Origin: Sweltsa coloradensis
Lineage: Eukaryota > Arthropoda > Insecta > Plecoptera > Chloroperlidae
Assembly (NCBI GenBank): GCA_024449915.1
Contig: JAMZAV010000636.1
Location: 434,001 to 498,000 of the forward strand
Direction: 5' to 3'
DNA: 64,000 nt
Shown: piece after piece, positions 45,099-55,588 of the stretch
Position numbering within the stretch: the first letter of the stretch is position 1
How the letters are laid out: each line of letters starts with the position of its first letter
Translations under genes and position numbers: made by a program
The notes under the pieces: model-generated
What the model saw: only the letters and a program-made list of their open reading frames with translations
Told to the model about the DNA's origin: nothing
Database searches by the model: none

Positions 45099-46759
45099 CT
45101 AGGAAACGCTCATGTTGGACGCGTTGATAAGCAAGCACGTGCTATAGCTAGACCCACATTGCACATTTTTTTAAATTTAAAAATTTACGACGTTCGCGTT
45201 TCCAGTATTATTTATTATTGCCAAGGTATTTGGGTAAACCCGTGTTTAAATCTTTACTTTAAAATCCACCGCCATCTAGAGGACCTTGACTCCTTGGGAA
45301 AAACTATTTAAACCCTTTGTTGACAAATAATAGACTGCTTCCTCGAAAGTATTTTGATAACTTCTAGGTGGCAGTGCATTAGAAACTTCGCGCGTCTTTT
45401 CGTTGCCATGGCAACGTTACTTTTGTTATAATGTAATTTCTATCTACACTACTTATCGGATCAAAATAAAATTAACATATTCGTGACCGGACGGACATTC
45501 TAAATGATTTGGCTATCTCAGATTTTGTCGCCGTTGAGTTTGAAAAAACTTTCGATTAACTTTAATGTAACTTTTTAACTTTTTGAACGATTTTGCCACA
45601 AAACTAATGGCATTCAATCGAGAACAAAGCTTGCGGATGGTGAAAATTTCAACTCGATCCGAGCCTCCGTTCGACCGCTATCATGAGCCAAAAAAGCTGC
45701 ACGACTTTCCGTTGCCATGGTAACCGTACTTTGTTATAATGTAATTTCCATCTACACTACTTATCGGATCAAAATAAAATTAACATATTCGTGACCGGAC
45801 GGACATTCTAAATGATTTGGCCATCTCAGATTTTGTCGCCGTGAAGTTTGAAAAAAAAACTTTTGATTAACTTTAATCTAACTTTTTAACTTTATGAACG
45901 ATTTTGCCACAAAACTAATGGCATTCAATCGAGAACAAAGCTTGCGGATGGTGAAAATTTCAACTCGATCCGAGCCTCCGTTCGAACGTTATCGCGAGAC
46001 ATACAAACAAAAAAAAAAAAAACAAACAAACAAACAAAAAAAAAAAAAAAAAAAAAAAACCAGTGACTAATTTTTCCGGCAGAGTCAAATGGAAACGCTC
46101 GCTTCGCTCGCTTAATTATAACAAAGTACGGTTACCATGGCAACGGAAAGTCGTGCAGCTTTTTTGGCTCATGATAGCGGTCGAACGGAGGCTCGGATCG
46201 AGTTGAAATTTTCACCATCCGCAAGCTTTGTTCTCGATTGAATGCCATTAGTTTTGTGGCAAAATCGTTCAAAAAGTTAAAAAGTTACATTAAAGTTAAT
46301 CGAAAGTTTTTTTTTTTCAAACTCAACGGCGACAAAATCTGAGATAGCCAAATCATTTAGAATGTCCGTCCGGTCACGAATATGTTAATTTTATTTTGAT
46401 CCGATAAGTAGTGTAGATGGAAATTACATTATAACAAAAGTTACGTTGCCATGGCAACGAAAAGACGCGCGAAGTTTCTAATGCACTGCCACCTAGAAGT
46501 AATCAAAATACTTTCGAGGAAGCAGTCTATTATTTGTCAACAAAGAGTTTAAATAGTTTTCCCAAGGAGTCAAGGTCCTCTAGATGGCGGGGGATTTTAA
46601 AGTAAAGATTTAAACACGGGTTTACCCAAATACCTTGGCAGTAATAAATAATACTGGAAACGCGAACGTCGTAAATTTTTAAATTTTAAAAAATGTGCAA
46701 TGTGGGTCTAGCTATAGCACGTGCTCGCTTATCAACGCGTCCAACTGAGCGTTTCCTAG
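45099..46759. mobile_element. two Helitron-like elements head to head, ~640-bp inverted arms
   Basis: Both outer borders are the 3' terminus of the family (CTAGGAAACGCTC and GAGCGTTTCCTAG). The first copy runs on the minus strand from about 46118 to 45099 with an internal duplication (45400-45690 and 45735-46085). The second, 5'-truncated at about 46119, runs plus to 46759. Arms 45099-45735 and 46119-46759 are almost identical reverse complements. Palindromes TTGCCATGGCAA and A-rich tracts recur. No coding. Confidence 0.7.
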
Positions 46760-46929
46760 TATATAATATACATCTATATAGGTACTCAAAATTAATTCTG
46801 CTCAAGAGTAATTGAGAATCACAATGAACCAAGATCGTCTTGAAGTGTGGTATCAATGAATGTGGAACAATGCCTCTGCCATGCAGTTGACATTGACAAA
46901 TTATATACATTATATGATTAATTACATAA

Positions 46930-47080
46930 GATCAATTACACCTACGGGAGTGTTTCACAACTAATGAAATTGAGAAATCCTAAAACTCGCCAGGAATATG
47001 GAATGTACGCAACAGCATTCAAAGCAATACTGTAATGTAGAAATTCAAACCGTAGTAATCGTCAGCGAGATAATTGAAAT
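46930..47080. repeat. left part of unidentified repeat split by the Kolobok element
   Basis: Matches 40240-40340 and 52570-52685. The repeat resumes at 50921 after the Kolobok insertion. Confidence 0.6.
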
Positions 47081-47681
47081 TTAAAGGTACACTGAAGTAA
47101 AGTTTTATTGCTTATTTGTTAGAAGACCCTAATTTGAATCACAACACAGAAAACGCGAAGTCAATCGGACCGGTAGTTTTTTGTACAGGAAGCTTCAAAC
47201 TAGGGTCGGCGGCGGCTCGCAATTTTATGATGTCAGAGAAACCCAGCCCCTCTCAGCGAGCCAGCGGGTGGCACTGTTGAAGCTAGAGGGTGCGACTGAG
47301 AGAGTTCAGTTGACACAAAGACTTTAGTTTAAAGACGCATTTGATGTCATGGTCGTATAATAGTTGTGCGTTACAGACGTAACTTGTTATATAGTGCATC
47401 AATCAGTTCATTTAATTCAAGTTATTAGTGGGTTGATTTCGCAGGTGTGAGTAAAGAATATTTATTGCGAAACTGTGTCAGTTTTAAACCGCCGTGTGAT
47501 AATAATTATTAGTATGAGTTTTAGCTATAAGCTATTTGAGCTATTTATAGAAACCGGCCGAAAACGCGTCTTGTAGCAGAATGGGACTGAAGGTAGCTTT
47601 TATTAGATTCCGTAGGTGTACATAATAATTAGTGTTGCAACTGTATATATGTGTGTTTTTTTTCGTTTTTACTATTTAGCC

Positions 47682-49850
47682 ATGACCGTGTGTTGTGTTT
47701 TTGGGTGTAGCAACCGATCAGAAACACGTGCTGTGACCAAGATAAGCTTTCATAAATTCCCAAACCGTGACAGATCGCCCGTACGACATCGGGCATGGCT
47801 AAATAAAATAAATCGCGTTGATTTTACATCCGGAAAAAAACTCTGTTGTATGTTCTATCCAATTTGAGGATGAAGCTTTTGAAATATCTAATTCTTTGAA
47901 AGCTCAGTTTGGACTAACTGATGGGCAAGTTTTAGTTCACCGATTTCTAAAGAAATGTGCCGTCCCCTCAAAAAATTAAAAGGGAACTTACTATCTTCAC
48001 CTAAATGTAAACGAAGAAGAGAATCAGCCTATCTTCGAAACAAGGTAATAGCAGAATCTGTGCAAGATAGTGATGCACAACAACTAGTTGCTTCTGACAT
48101 TGTTGAGGTAGAAATGATCACAACCGACACTGACGAGAGGCCTAGCACTAACGATGTTGGTATTCAATGCGAACTGATAGACATAAACGATTATAAATGC
48201 AATTGCATTGGGAAAAATGGTAACGAGCGTGAATCTGACTCGGAAACTGACACCTTAGAAGTTGAAGACGAAGACATTTATAAGTGCAGTGCATCGTCCT
48301 GTAGTTCGTCTAGTGATGATTCAACAACTGACGACGACAACGATGAAATAGAAGATAATAGGCCTACAGAAAATAGACAACCAAAGAAAGTGAGCTTCAA
48401 CGCATTTATAGTGTTCTGGGAATGTTTAGTAGGATTGTTTAGATTGTGTCAACAATGTGGACATATTATCACTAGCATAGAACAATCAACGAAGGGTACA
48501 TTACTAATTGTGAAAACAGTTTGTGAAAAGGGACATGCGATTACATGGCGATCTCAAAACTCTGTAAATAGACACTCGATGGGGACGGTCAGTATAGCCA
48601 CTGCAATGTACATTACGGGATTGGGCTATACTACTACATTTAAATCTTTTGCCAAAACAATAAAATTATGTTTTATGTCCAAAAAAACATTTTATGCTCT
48701 AATCAAACGTTTTGTATCGCCTGCGATAAAACACACATGGCACGAACATAAAAAGAGAAACATAGATGAACTAAATGCTTGTAATAGCGAAGTTAGATTA
48801 GCTGGGGACGGCCAGTACGATTCGCCGGGTTTTTGTGCTAAGTATGTTACGTACACCGTTATGGACGTCAACACGGAAAAGATAATTGATTTTATTGTCT
48901 TACAGAAAGGTCTAATAATTGGAGAGCTCGAAAAACCTGCCTGCGACCAACTATTGACTAGACTAATCAATTATGGTATCAACATCACAATGTTCTTGTC
49001 AGACCGACATCGAGGAATAAGAAAACTTATTCGGACCCAATACCCGCAGATAACGCACGAGTTTGATGTGTGGCATGTTTGCAAGAGTTTAGGAAAACAC
49101 CTAAAAGCCGTGGAAACAAAGGCGCCGGGTTTCGAGGTGTGGAAGTCCAGTATAATGAATCATTTATGGTGGTCTTCCATGACGTGAGATATTGTAATAA
49201 TATTGGTTGAAAAATTCAAATCAGTTCTCGAACACATTAGCGACAATCACAAGTGGGAGGGAAATAGTTACTTTCATCAATGCGCCCACGGCGAGAGTAT
49301 CGATGATCCCGAAACCAAGGTGGAAAAAGACTATCTCGACAAAAATTCATTTGCATATCGAAAACTCACAGGCATAATCAACGATACAAACTTCATAAAC
49401 GACCTCAACATATAAAACTATTGTCACACAGGTATTTAGAATCCTATCATAACGTTCGCTGAAATACTTACCAAGAAATCACACTTTTCGTACATGGAAT
49501 GGTTCTTCGTGTATGTTGGCTATACTGGATCACAATGAAATCTTGGGCGTGATATTTGTAGCACAGGAGTTCGCTATTCAAAATCTAGCAAAAGTATGTG
49601 ACGAGAATATTCGCGTATCGAAATCTACACGTTGCGCAAGATTTGTTGCAAAAAGTGTGTCGTTTGTTAGTGACAAGAATCGACTTTCAATCGATGAGGA
49701 TCCAATTAGTGGATGTACCTAAAAAATTGCACCGATCGAAAGACCACGTCGTTCGAATGCACCAATCAAGATTCACTGCTTTCAGAAAATCTAGTTCTGC
49801 AGTCGGGTGGCGTACGCAGGGTGGCCCAAAATATTTAAAATTTGTTTAGA
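47682..49850 (+). pseudogene. Kolobok THAP-domain transposase, broken
   Basis: The chosen start is the ATG at 47682, which gives MTVCCVFGC, the first cysteines of a THAP (C2CH) DNA-binding domain; ISFHKFPNRD follows. A frameshift near 47830-47850 puts the domain end in another frame (CSIQF, where the family has CSxHF, so the zinc-binding histidine is lost). The long frame 47955-49415 has an acidic serine-rich linker, then DGQYDSPGFCAKY (about 48805), SDRHRGIRKL (about 48999) and FDVWHVCKSLGK (about 49060), the expected catalytic-core motifs. It is interrupted by one in-frame TGA at 49185, before FHQCAHGE. A further frameshift leads to LAILDHNE (about 49515) and the end. Presumed to bind and cut the TIRs; non-functional here. 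Confidence 0.88.
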
Positions 49851-50060
49851 TATTCCTCATAACAGTTTATTTGTTAGGAATAAGTAAATAAATACTTATT
49901 CCAGACACTATATTCTAGAGCATCAAAAGTGTTAATTATTTAATGTAATATGCATGTGGGTGGAAATACAAGTACTTACTACTTATTACTACTATTTTAC
50001 TACTTACTTCTTTACTTACTACTACTTCTTTGAAAATCGTGGTTCAAAATGTTTATAATA

Positions 50061-50576
50061 TTAATCTAAAAACTCGGGATCGTACCCAGCAACAGCTTTG
50101 AAACCAACATATGAGCCATTTGTATTAGGATATTGTTCACGAACAGCATTTACGACACACGACGGTATAACAATTCTCTTGTTTTTTCCCGAGCTTGTTC
50201 CAGAATGCATCCAATTAATAAATTGTTTGTAAGCAATATATCTCCAACATCGATTGTTAGGCACTACTACCTCGAGATTGTTTAATAAATGCTTGGGTGC
50301 GGCGTGCACTGATAGCATAAAGTGACGGGCGGTATTTAAAGTATCTATATTTAAAACGACCGCATCGAATGAAACGTGAATACTTGGCACTCTCTGTACA
50401 ACACAAACTCTCTTCATCCGTTGGCATTACACTGCATTCGCCACAATCACACCAACTAGTACCGGAGGCAGAGCGGCCAATTAAGTCACTTCTAATTTTT
50501 CGAGTTTTTTAGGAGTTTTTTTACTGTCAGATCGTAGAGGCTCGAACCGATATGGTTGTATATTACTATTAGACAT
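50061..50576 (-). pseudogene. P2X7 C-terminal (ballast)-like domain gene inside Kolobok
   Basis: From the ATG at 50576 the minus strand reads MSNSNIQPYRFEPLRSDSK. A stop ends this frame near 50490, and a shifted frame gives WCDCGECSVMPTDEESLCC (about 50460-50405). A second shift leads to the frame 50417-50061 with FDAVVLNIDTLNTAR, NRCWRYIAYKQFINWMHSG, VIPSCVVNAVREQYP and YVGFKAV. QPYRFEP, the CxCxxC...CC cysteines, R.AY.QF..W and IPSC...IR..FP...Y.GF are the hallmarks of the zinc-binding cytoplasmic domain of P2X7. No channel region is present. It converges on the transposase gene. Its role is unknown. The shifts may be mutations or unrecognised introns. Confidence 0.8.
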
Positions 50577-50920
50577 TACAACAACACGAACATTCAATGT
50601 GCGACACTTGTTTCCGACTGACACCGCGACCGACTGCCCTTGACTTGCGAGCGAGGGATGTAATACCCCATGCTACGTAAAAGAATAGTGCGAAACACGT
50701 GTGTTGCAGCTGGCCTCGACTGGACGAGGCTGGGTTTCTCTGACGTAACGACAGACAACACCCCCTACCCCTCAAACTTTAGGGCGCTCTAGCTCAGTGG
50801 AAAATTCATCATTTGGTCTCGGGTTTTCGCCATTGTGTTCCAAATCGTGTCTCCCGTACTAACGTCTCAAAAACAGACAATCTTGGAAAATTAACCTTCT
50901 TTACTTCAGTGTACCTTTAA

Positions 50921-51014
50921 GTACAGCTTAGCAAAAGGAAGGTTGAAGAAATAAAAAGTGGTGATTTAAAATATAAACTTTAGCCTTAAAAACAGCAATT
51001 TAAACATTCCTAGC
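50921..51014. repeat. middle part of the unidentified repeat
   Basis: GTACAGCTTAGC...AAGGTTGAAGAAAT matches 40360-40400. It lies between the Kolobok element and the hAT miniature. Confidence 0.55.
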
Positions 51015-51494
51015 CAGTCTTGGGCACGTTCCCCCCAAAAAGGAACTTTGAAAAGTTAAGTTACTTCTGCCTAAAAAGGAACTGAGACGTTCCTCGTTCC
51101 TTTTCAATAACCAAAGACCTGAAACGTTCCTCATTCCTCAAAAGGAACTTAGTTCCTTTCTTGTTCCTTATACCATCACTGATTTACACAATTATAAATG
51201 TGAAATGACTCGAGTTAATTTATCATTACTGTTATTTATTAAAGTGAGTCCCAGGTCATCTGACGAAGGTGGCGCCATTTTCGAATACACAAGATCTCTC
51301 GTTGATATTTTTCATACTGCAGTTTACGATATCAGGTACTGGAATTCAACGGGATTACGACGGCGAAAGGAACGTTAAATTCGTTCCAAGTTCCCACGAA
51401 ATAGTAACTTTGACGTTACAAGTTCCTGATCTAAGGAAAGGAACGCGTTCCCACAAAAGTTCCTGAAAAAGGAATGCGTTCCTCCCCAAGACTG
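51015..51494. mobile_element. hAT-type miniature element (480 bp)
   Basis: Perfect 8-bp duplication TTCCTAGC (51007-51014 and 51495-51502). Ends CAGTCTTGGG and CCCAAGACTG. Subterminal regions are made of repeated AAGGAAC/GTTCCTT words. No transposase. Confidence 0.92.
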
Positions 51495-51502
51495 TTCCTA
51501 GC

Positions 51503-51690
51503 CTATATTGTTACAAAAAATAGTGATTTTGATGCCAGATAATTTTTTTTTATTCAATTTGAGACTATTTGATACAATTTTACTGTGGTTTATAGTCTTA
51601 TCAAAGGAATGAATAATAAACGAATAATTTTCACATGAAAGTGGAATTTTAGGTCTGAACTTTAAGATACAAAAAAGGCCAAAAAAGGGC
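51503..51690. repeat. right part of the unidentified repeat
   Basis: TAGTCTTATCAAAGGAATG...ACGAATAATTTTCAC and GAAAGTGGAATTTTAGG match 40540-40610. Confidence 0.55.
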
Positions 51691-51695
51691 TAGTT

Positions 51696-52228
51696 TATAG
51701 TGTGATTCAGATAAGGTGGCGGCCGTCAAGGTCAAGCCAGAGCACGGACGCCAACGTTGACAATTTACATACAACTGGCATTAAGTAGGGCCTACCGTAT
51801 TTGGTCATGTTATCGTGATATTTTATCACATAAATCAACATTTTATAAGCTGTGAATAAAGTAGTTCGTCCCACAGAGTCAGTATTTTAGCGAAATAATG
51901 ATTTTAAGTAATCACGATTACGAAAGTGTTTTTTGCCTTGTTGGTTATGCTGTGTCCAAAGTTCCAGCTGTTTATAATGCAACCTCACCAGATGTGATGT
52001 CAATGATTAGGAGCATCAAAATGTCTTGATTTTATTCGTACACGTCATAAATACTTTATTTTTAGGATATATTGGGTAAGGCTTGGCTTTAAAATAGTCG
52101 CATTTTTCTCCGAAAGCAGATTTAGAGACCGTTATTTCATTTACTTTTGGCCAATCCTGTGGCCATAGTGCGTGGACGACAGTGCTGCGATCCCTCGGCA
52201 ACCGCCACCTTATCTGAATCACACTATA
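51696..52228. mobile_element. Tc1/mariner-like miniature element (533 bp)
   Basis: TATAGTGTGATTCAGATAAG at the left is exactly inverted at the right (CTTATCTGAATCACACTATA), and the match extends through GTGGCGG. Borders are compatible with a TA duplication. It has no transposase. The interior includes a 137-residue chance frame that also runs into the tRNA-like sequence on its right. Confidence 0.8.
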
Positions 52229-52344
52229 GTATAGATTGGAGAAGGTTTGACAGGCAAAAAATAAAAAAATAAAAACAAAATTAAATAATAGAAGGTTTTT
52301 GAAGGATAAACCTGCTTTAAGGAACATAGTTGTTGATGATAAAG

Positions 52345-52427
52345 TTTGCCCTGACCTGGGGATCGAAACCAGAACCTCCGGCTTTACGTAACGGTGCTCT
52401 ACCAACTGAGCTATCGGGGCCGAAGGC
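52345..52427 (-). repeat. tRNA-like sequence, probably a SINE head or tRNA pseudogene
   Basis: The minus strand reads GATAGCTCAGTTGGTAGAGC (intact A-box/D-arm), then an anticodon arm with TACGTAA, GGAGGTTC, and T-arm CTGG-TTTCGATC-CCCAG (B box). Short inverted GTTTGCC/GGCAAAC words flank it. It shares this design with 55480-55556. The acceptor stem is imperfect and the anticodon loop is unusual, so a working tRNA is unlikely. Confidence 0.55.
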
Positions 52428-52569
52428 AAACATTTACTAAATTGCTATTTGTTGTAATTGTTTAGTGCCATATGATATAAAATAAACAGAAGACGGTTTT
52501 GTTTTTGCCCCAACTCACGGGAGATGATATCTTTCAGTAATAATAGCAACATGGAAATCTTAGAAGTTT

Positions 52570-52690
52570 TTATGGACTCTACAGCGAGTTATAGAATATG
52601 GAATGTATGCAAAGGCATTAAAAGCAATACTGTTATGTAGGAATTTAAACTATAGTAATATTGTCAGTGAGAAAATTAACAATGATGTAC
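52570..52690. repeat. fragment of the unidentified repeat
   Basis: GAATATGGAATGTATGCAA...GCAATACTGTTATGTAGG and GTACAGCTTAGC correspond to 46990-47080 plus 50921-50932, without the Kolobok insertion. Confidence 0.6.
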
Positions 52691-52739
52691 AGCTTAGCTT
52701 ATTATTATCATCTCATATTGTGCCATGCACTGGCTAGGC

Positions 52740-52997
52740 TGATGGTGTCACACTTGAGATTTATGTTTGGAAATGAGCTATGAGTCGATAATGAAAGCCA
52801 AACACATGACGTCGAAGACAGCAAGGCAGCAAAAGGAACGCGATTGTATTGTTTTGTCTTACACTTGCCACACTTGAGGTTCCACTTATCAATCGGAACA
52901 TGCTTTGTTGGTGTTATCGATATTATCGATTCAATAATGACATTACCATTTTGATCGATAAATACATATAATGAAAAAAATATCGATGTGCATCCCT
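52740..52997 (-). mobile_element. deleted copy of the ATCGATA-rich hAT miniature
   Basis: The minus strand repeats the left part of 37418-37855: TAGGGATGCACATCGATA at 52997, then the ATCGATA-rich block and the AAGTGGAACCTCAAGTGTGGC segment. The other terminus is missing. Confidence 0.7.
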
Positions 52998-53009
52998 ACT
53001 TATATGCAT

Positions 53010-53095
53010 TAGTTATGCTGGATTCGAACCAAAGTCCTGCTGGTTTTCTACGCTAAAGGCTTGCGCCCAAATCGTAAAAGCCACCATGAAATGTC
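53010..53095 (-). repeat. tRNA-like SINE head fragment
   Basis: The minus strand GGTGGCTTTTACGATTTGGG...GGACTTTGGTTCGAATCC is Leu-tRNA-like and resembles the head at 41845-41935. Confidence 0.5.
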
Positions 53096-53814
53096 AGAGC
53101 GTAGCACAAAGGTGCAACTAAGGGAAGAGGTTGATAATAAAAAGGCTGGATGGACAGGTAGAAGTAGAGATAGGGGGCACATGCAGAGAGAGCATGGCTA
53201 ACAAACACTACAAGTCTATAGGTCAACCTACTGGTGCCCTTCTCATGTTGGAACCGGGTGTTCTATCATCAGGCCTACATAATATAGCTAATTTGAAGGT
53301 GAACAATAACACAAAATCCATTTCTAGCAAGATTCGAACCAATTAAGATCTGTACAGTGGGTCTACCTACTACTTTGGTTTGCAGATTGTTTTAAAATTA
53401 GCTATTAGTAACTTAACATATCAATTCATGGCTTTTAAATTTATACAGAGAGGTTCCCCTTTTCATACAAACTCTGAACTCAAACCGTTGATGAAGTATA
53501 TTTTTATATTCAATTTACTATTTAGCATTTGCCCAATAGTTTGTATAAAAAGGGGTGTGCTGTACTACAGTTGAATAACTACTGAAATCAGCTTACCAGG
53601 AGTGATCTGCTCACGTGGACCAGTCTAGAAACGGCCTTCCAGTCTTGCGGTGGGTGGAGAAGACGGAGATGAGGACATGCTGAGGGGCAGTGCTTCGTGC
53701 AGTGACTAGTGTTGTACGGCAGCTGGAAAGAAGAAAACATTTAGTACTTATTATTATTAACATATTTTATACATTTAATCAAACTGATTATAAAGTTACT
53801 TTTAATAGCGTCGG

Positions 53815-53920
53815 GGCCTACAGGGTTGGCTTAGTCACTTTGATTTAAAGTCCCCCACTGAAAATCAGTTATATAACTGAGTGGGTAGACTCTAAATACA
53901 ATTTATTATTTTATTTATTA
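53815..53920 (+). mobile_element. 5'-truncated SINE, 3' part
   Basis: GCGTCGGGGCCTACAGGG, AGTCCCCCACTG, terminal hairpin, TAGACTCTAAAT and (ATTT)n, as in 6610-6735. Confidence 0.8.
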
Positions 53921-54232
53921 AATGACAATGGAGGATGAACTACTGTATGTTGCTTAAGTGTCAAACTGAAACTACACCGATTTTAAATTTGTAGAGCTCA
54001 CATCTTAAGTGTTAACACCCCAGTCAACTTAGAATATAATATCTGACAAGAATCCCATTTAAAAAAGTGAGACTTTGGTCTTGTGTTAATTTTCATCACC
54101 ATTAGGCTAAGAATAGCTAATAATATCTCTTTCCTAAACAAACATGAACCTTATGTTCATGAAGGAATATAACCAGCAGTGTGTGTACTTATTTCAAAAT
54201 AAACCATCATAAATTTTACAATAAAATTATTA

Positions 54233-54988
54233 TTGGATGAGCGTAGCGAAGACTTCAATTTCACTGACCCCCAAAAAATTTAGCTCGGGTGTTTTTTTTT
54301 TTTTTTATTATTTTTGTCTGTTTGTTCGCTCTCTACCGGGCAAACGGCATATGCGATCTTGATGAAAATTTGACCGGACCTTCGAAATCTCTGAACTTAG
54401 ACTTGCTACGTTTTTGGGTACAATCGAAGAAATATTTCTCATGAATATCGTACTTTTACGATTTTTTTCCGATTTTTTGTGCGATATTTTCGTGCCATTT
54501 GGGCCAATTCTGACCAATCGGGTGGGGCTACAACGTTCATATTATACATGGACATTAAGGTTTTGGTGATGTAGTACATTTTGAAAGAAAAAGTTGAAAA
54601 AGTTTGCCAGAATCTATAGAAATAAAGCTTTTAATATAAGTTTTTTGATTTTGTGTGCGATATTTTCGTGCCATTTGGGCCAATTCTGACCAAACGGGTG
54701 GGGCTACAACGTTCATATTATACATGGACATTAAGGTTATGGTGATGTAGTACCTTTTGTAAGAAAAAGTTGAAAAAGTTAGCCAGAATCCATAGAAATA
54801 AAGCTTTTAATATAAGTTTTTTACGGTAAATAATACCAATTGACAAAAAACAATAGAAACTTGACAACAATCACCTACAATGCGTAGGCAGCAAAACAAA
54901 GCACTTGCAAAAGTAAAGATATCCCACGCAAACTAAAAACTTTAAAAAGCTCATCCATCAACGCGGCGGGACTTTAGCGTTTTCCTAG
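54233..54988 (+). mobile_element. Helitron/Helentron-like non-autonomous element, TGGATGAGC family
   Basis: Starts TTGGATGAGCGTAGCG and ends GCTCATCCA, a hairpin of AACGC/GCGTT, then TTCCTAG before host T. The interior has a T-rich tract, CTGTTTGTTCGCTCTCTACC, and two direct ~185-bp units with GGTGGGGCTACAACGTTC (54480-54655 and 54656-54830). Same element as 43540-44308 in the other orientation. It lies in the candidate intron between 53722 and 55002. Confidence 0.7.
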
Positions 54989-55388
54989 TTAATTATCCTA
55001 CCTCATCTATTTGATGATGGCAACTCCCACAATGACGAGGAGTCAAGTGTAGAAGTCTTAAGCGGAGCTGGATAACTGCGATGCTGATTACAGAGTTGAA
55101 CAAGTACAAGATGATAGATCACTTGGTACAGACTGGAAGTACGAGGGAGTGAGACATCCGTCAGCAAAGGTGTACCATAACTAGAAAATAAAAGTCAATT
55201 TAATGTTTTGATACATTCTTCTCAACTTTGGTAGGTCCATAGAAGAAACTTACATTGTTATTTAAACTAGGCAACGATAAAAATAAAAATTTAAGTAACA
55301 ATAAAAAAGTTAATAAAATAGAAAAGAGGCATAATTTGTAATATTAAATTTATTAATATATGTAAGGTTTTTAAGCATAAGCCCACTT

Positions 55389-55588
55389 TTATTCATAGCA
55401 GTTGTCGAAAAAGTTTGTAATGTAATTTAAAAAAAAAAGTTTGTAAAAAGTTTAAAAGCAGTTTCGTAAAGGTTTGTTCTGTGGTCCCGGTAGCTTAATT
55501 GGTAGAGCTATGGCACGTTAAGCCGGAGGTTCTGGGTTTGAACCCCAGTCGGGGCAAACTTTTTGGACAACTGCTATGAATCAATAAT
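55389..55588 (+). repeat. tRNA-like sequence enclosed by inverted repeats
   Basis: The left arm 55389-55417 (TTATTCATAGCAGTTGTCG plus AAAAAGTTTG) is inverted at 55555-55588. Between them, 55482-55556 folds as a tRNA: D-arm AGCT...AGCT, anticodon arm GGC-ACGTTAA-GCC, T-arm CTGGG-TTTGAAC-CCCAG and a 5-bp acceptor. A box and B box are present. The sister sequence is at 52345. No aminoacyl identity is claimed. Confidence 0.6.

Larger units (their letters stand above)
47085..50916 (+). mobile_element. Kolobok-type DNA transposon (3.8 kb)
   Basis: TTAA duplications (47081-47084 and 50917-50920) flank an 18-bp perfect TIR AGGTACACTGAAGTAAAG. Beyond it the inverted similarity continues imperfectly to about 47260 and 50728, including GTCAGAGAAACCCAGCC on both sides. 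It encodes a THAP plus DDE-type transposase on the plus strand and a second, convergent gene with a P2X7-C-like domain. TTAA targeting, AGG termini and a THAP-bearing transposase are the defining traits of Kolobok. Both genes are damaged, so this copy is probably inactive though structurally complete. It inserted into an older dispersed repeat. Confidence 0.92.

Noticed and set aside
47682..49415. Domesticated THAP host gene
   Set aside because: It lies inside exact TIRs with TTAA duplications and carries frameshifts and a stop, so it is a transposon gene.
52345..52427. Functional tRNA gene
   Set aside because: A and B boxes are good but the acceptor stem is weak and the anticodon loop abnormal; a sister copy at 55480 suggests a repeat.
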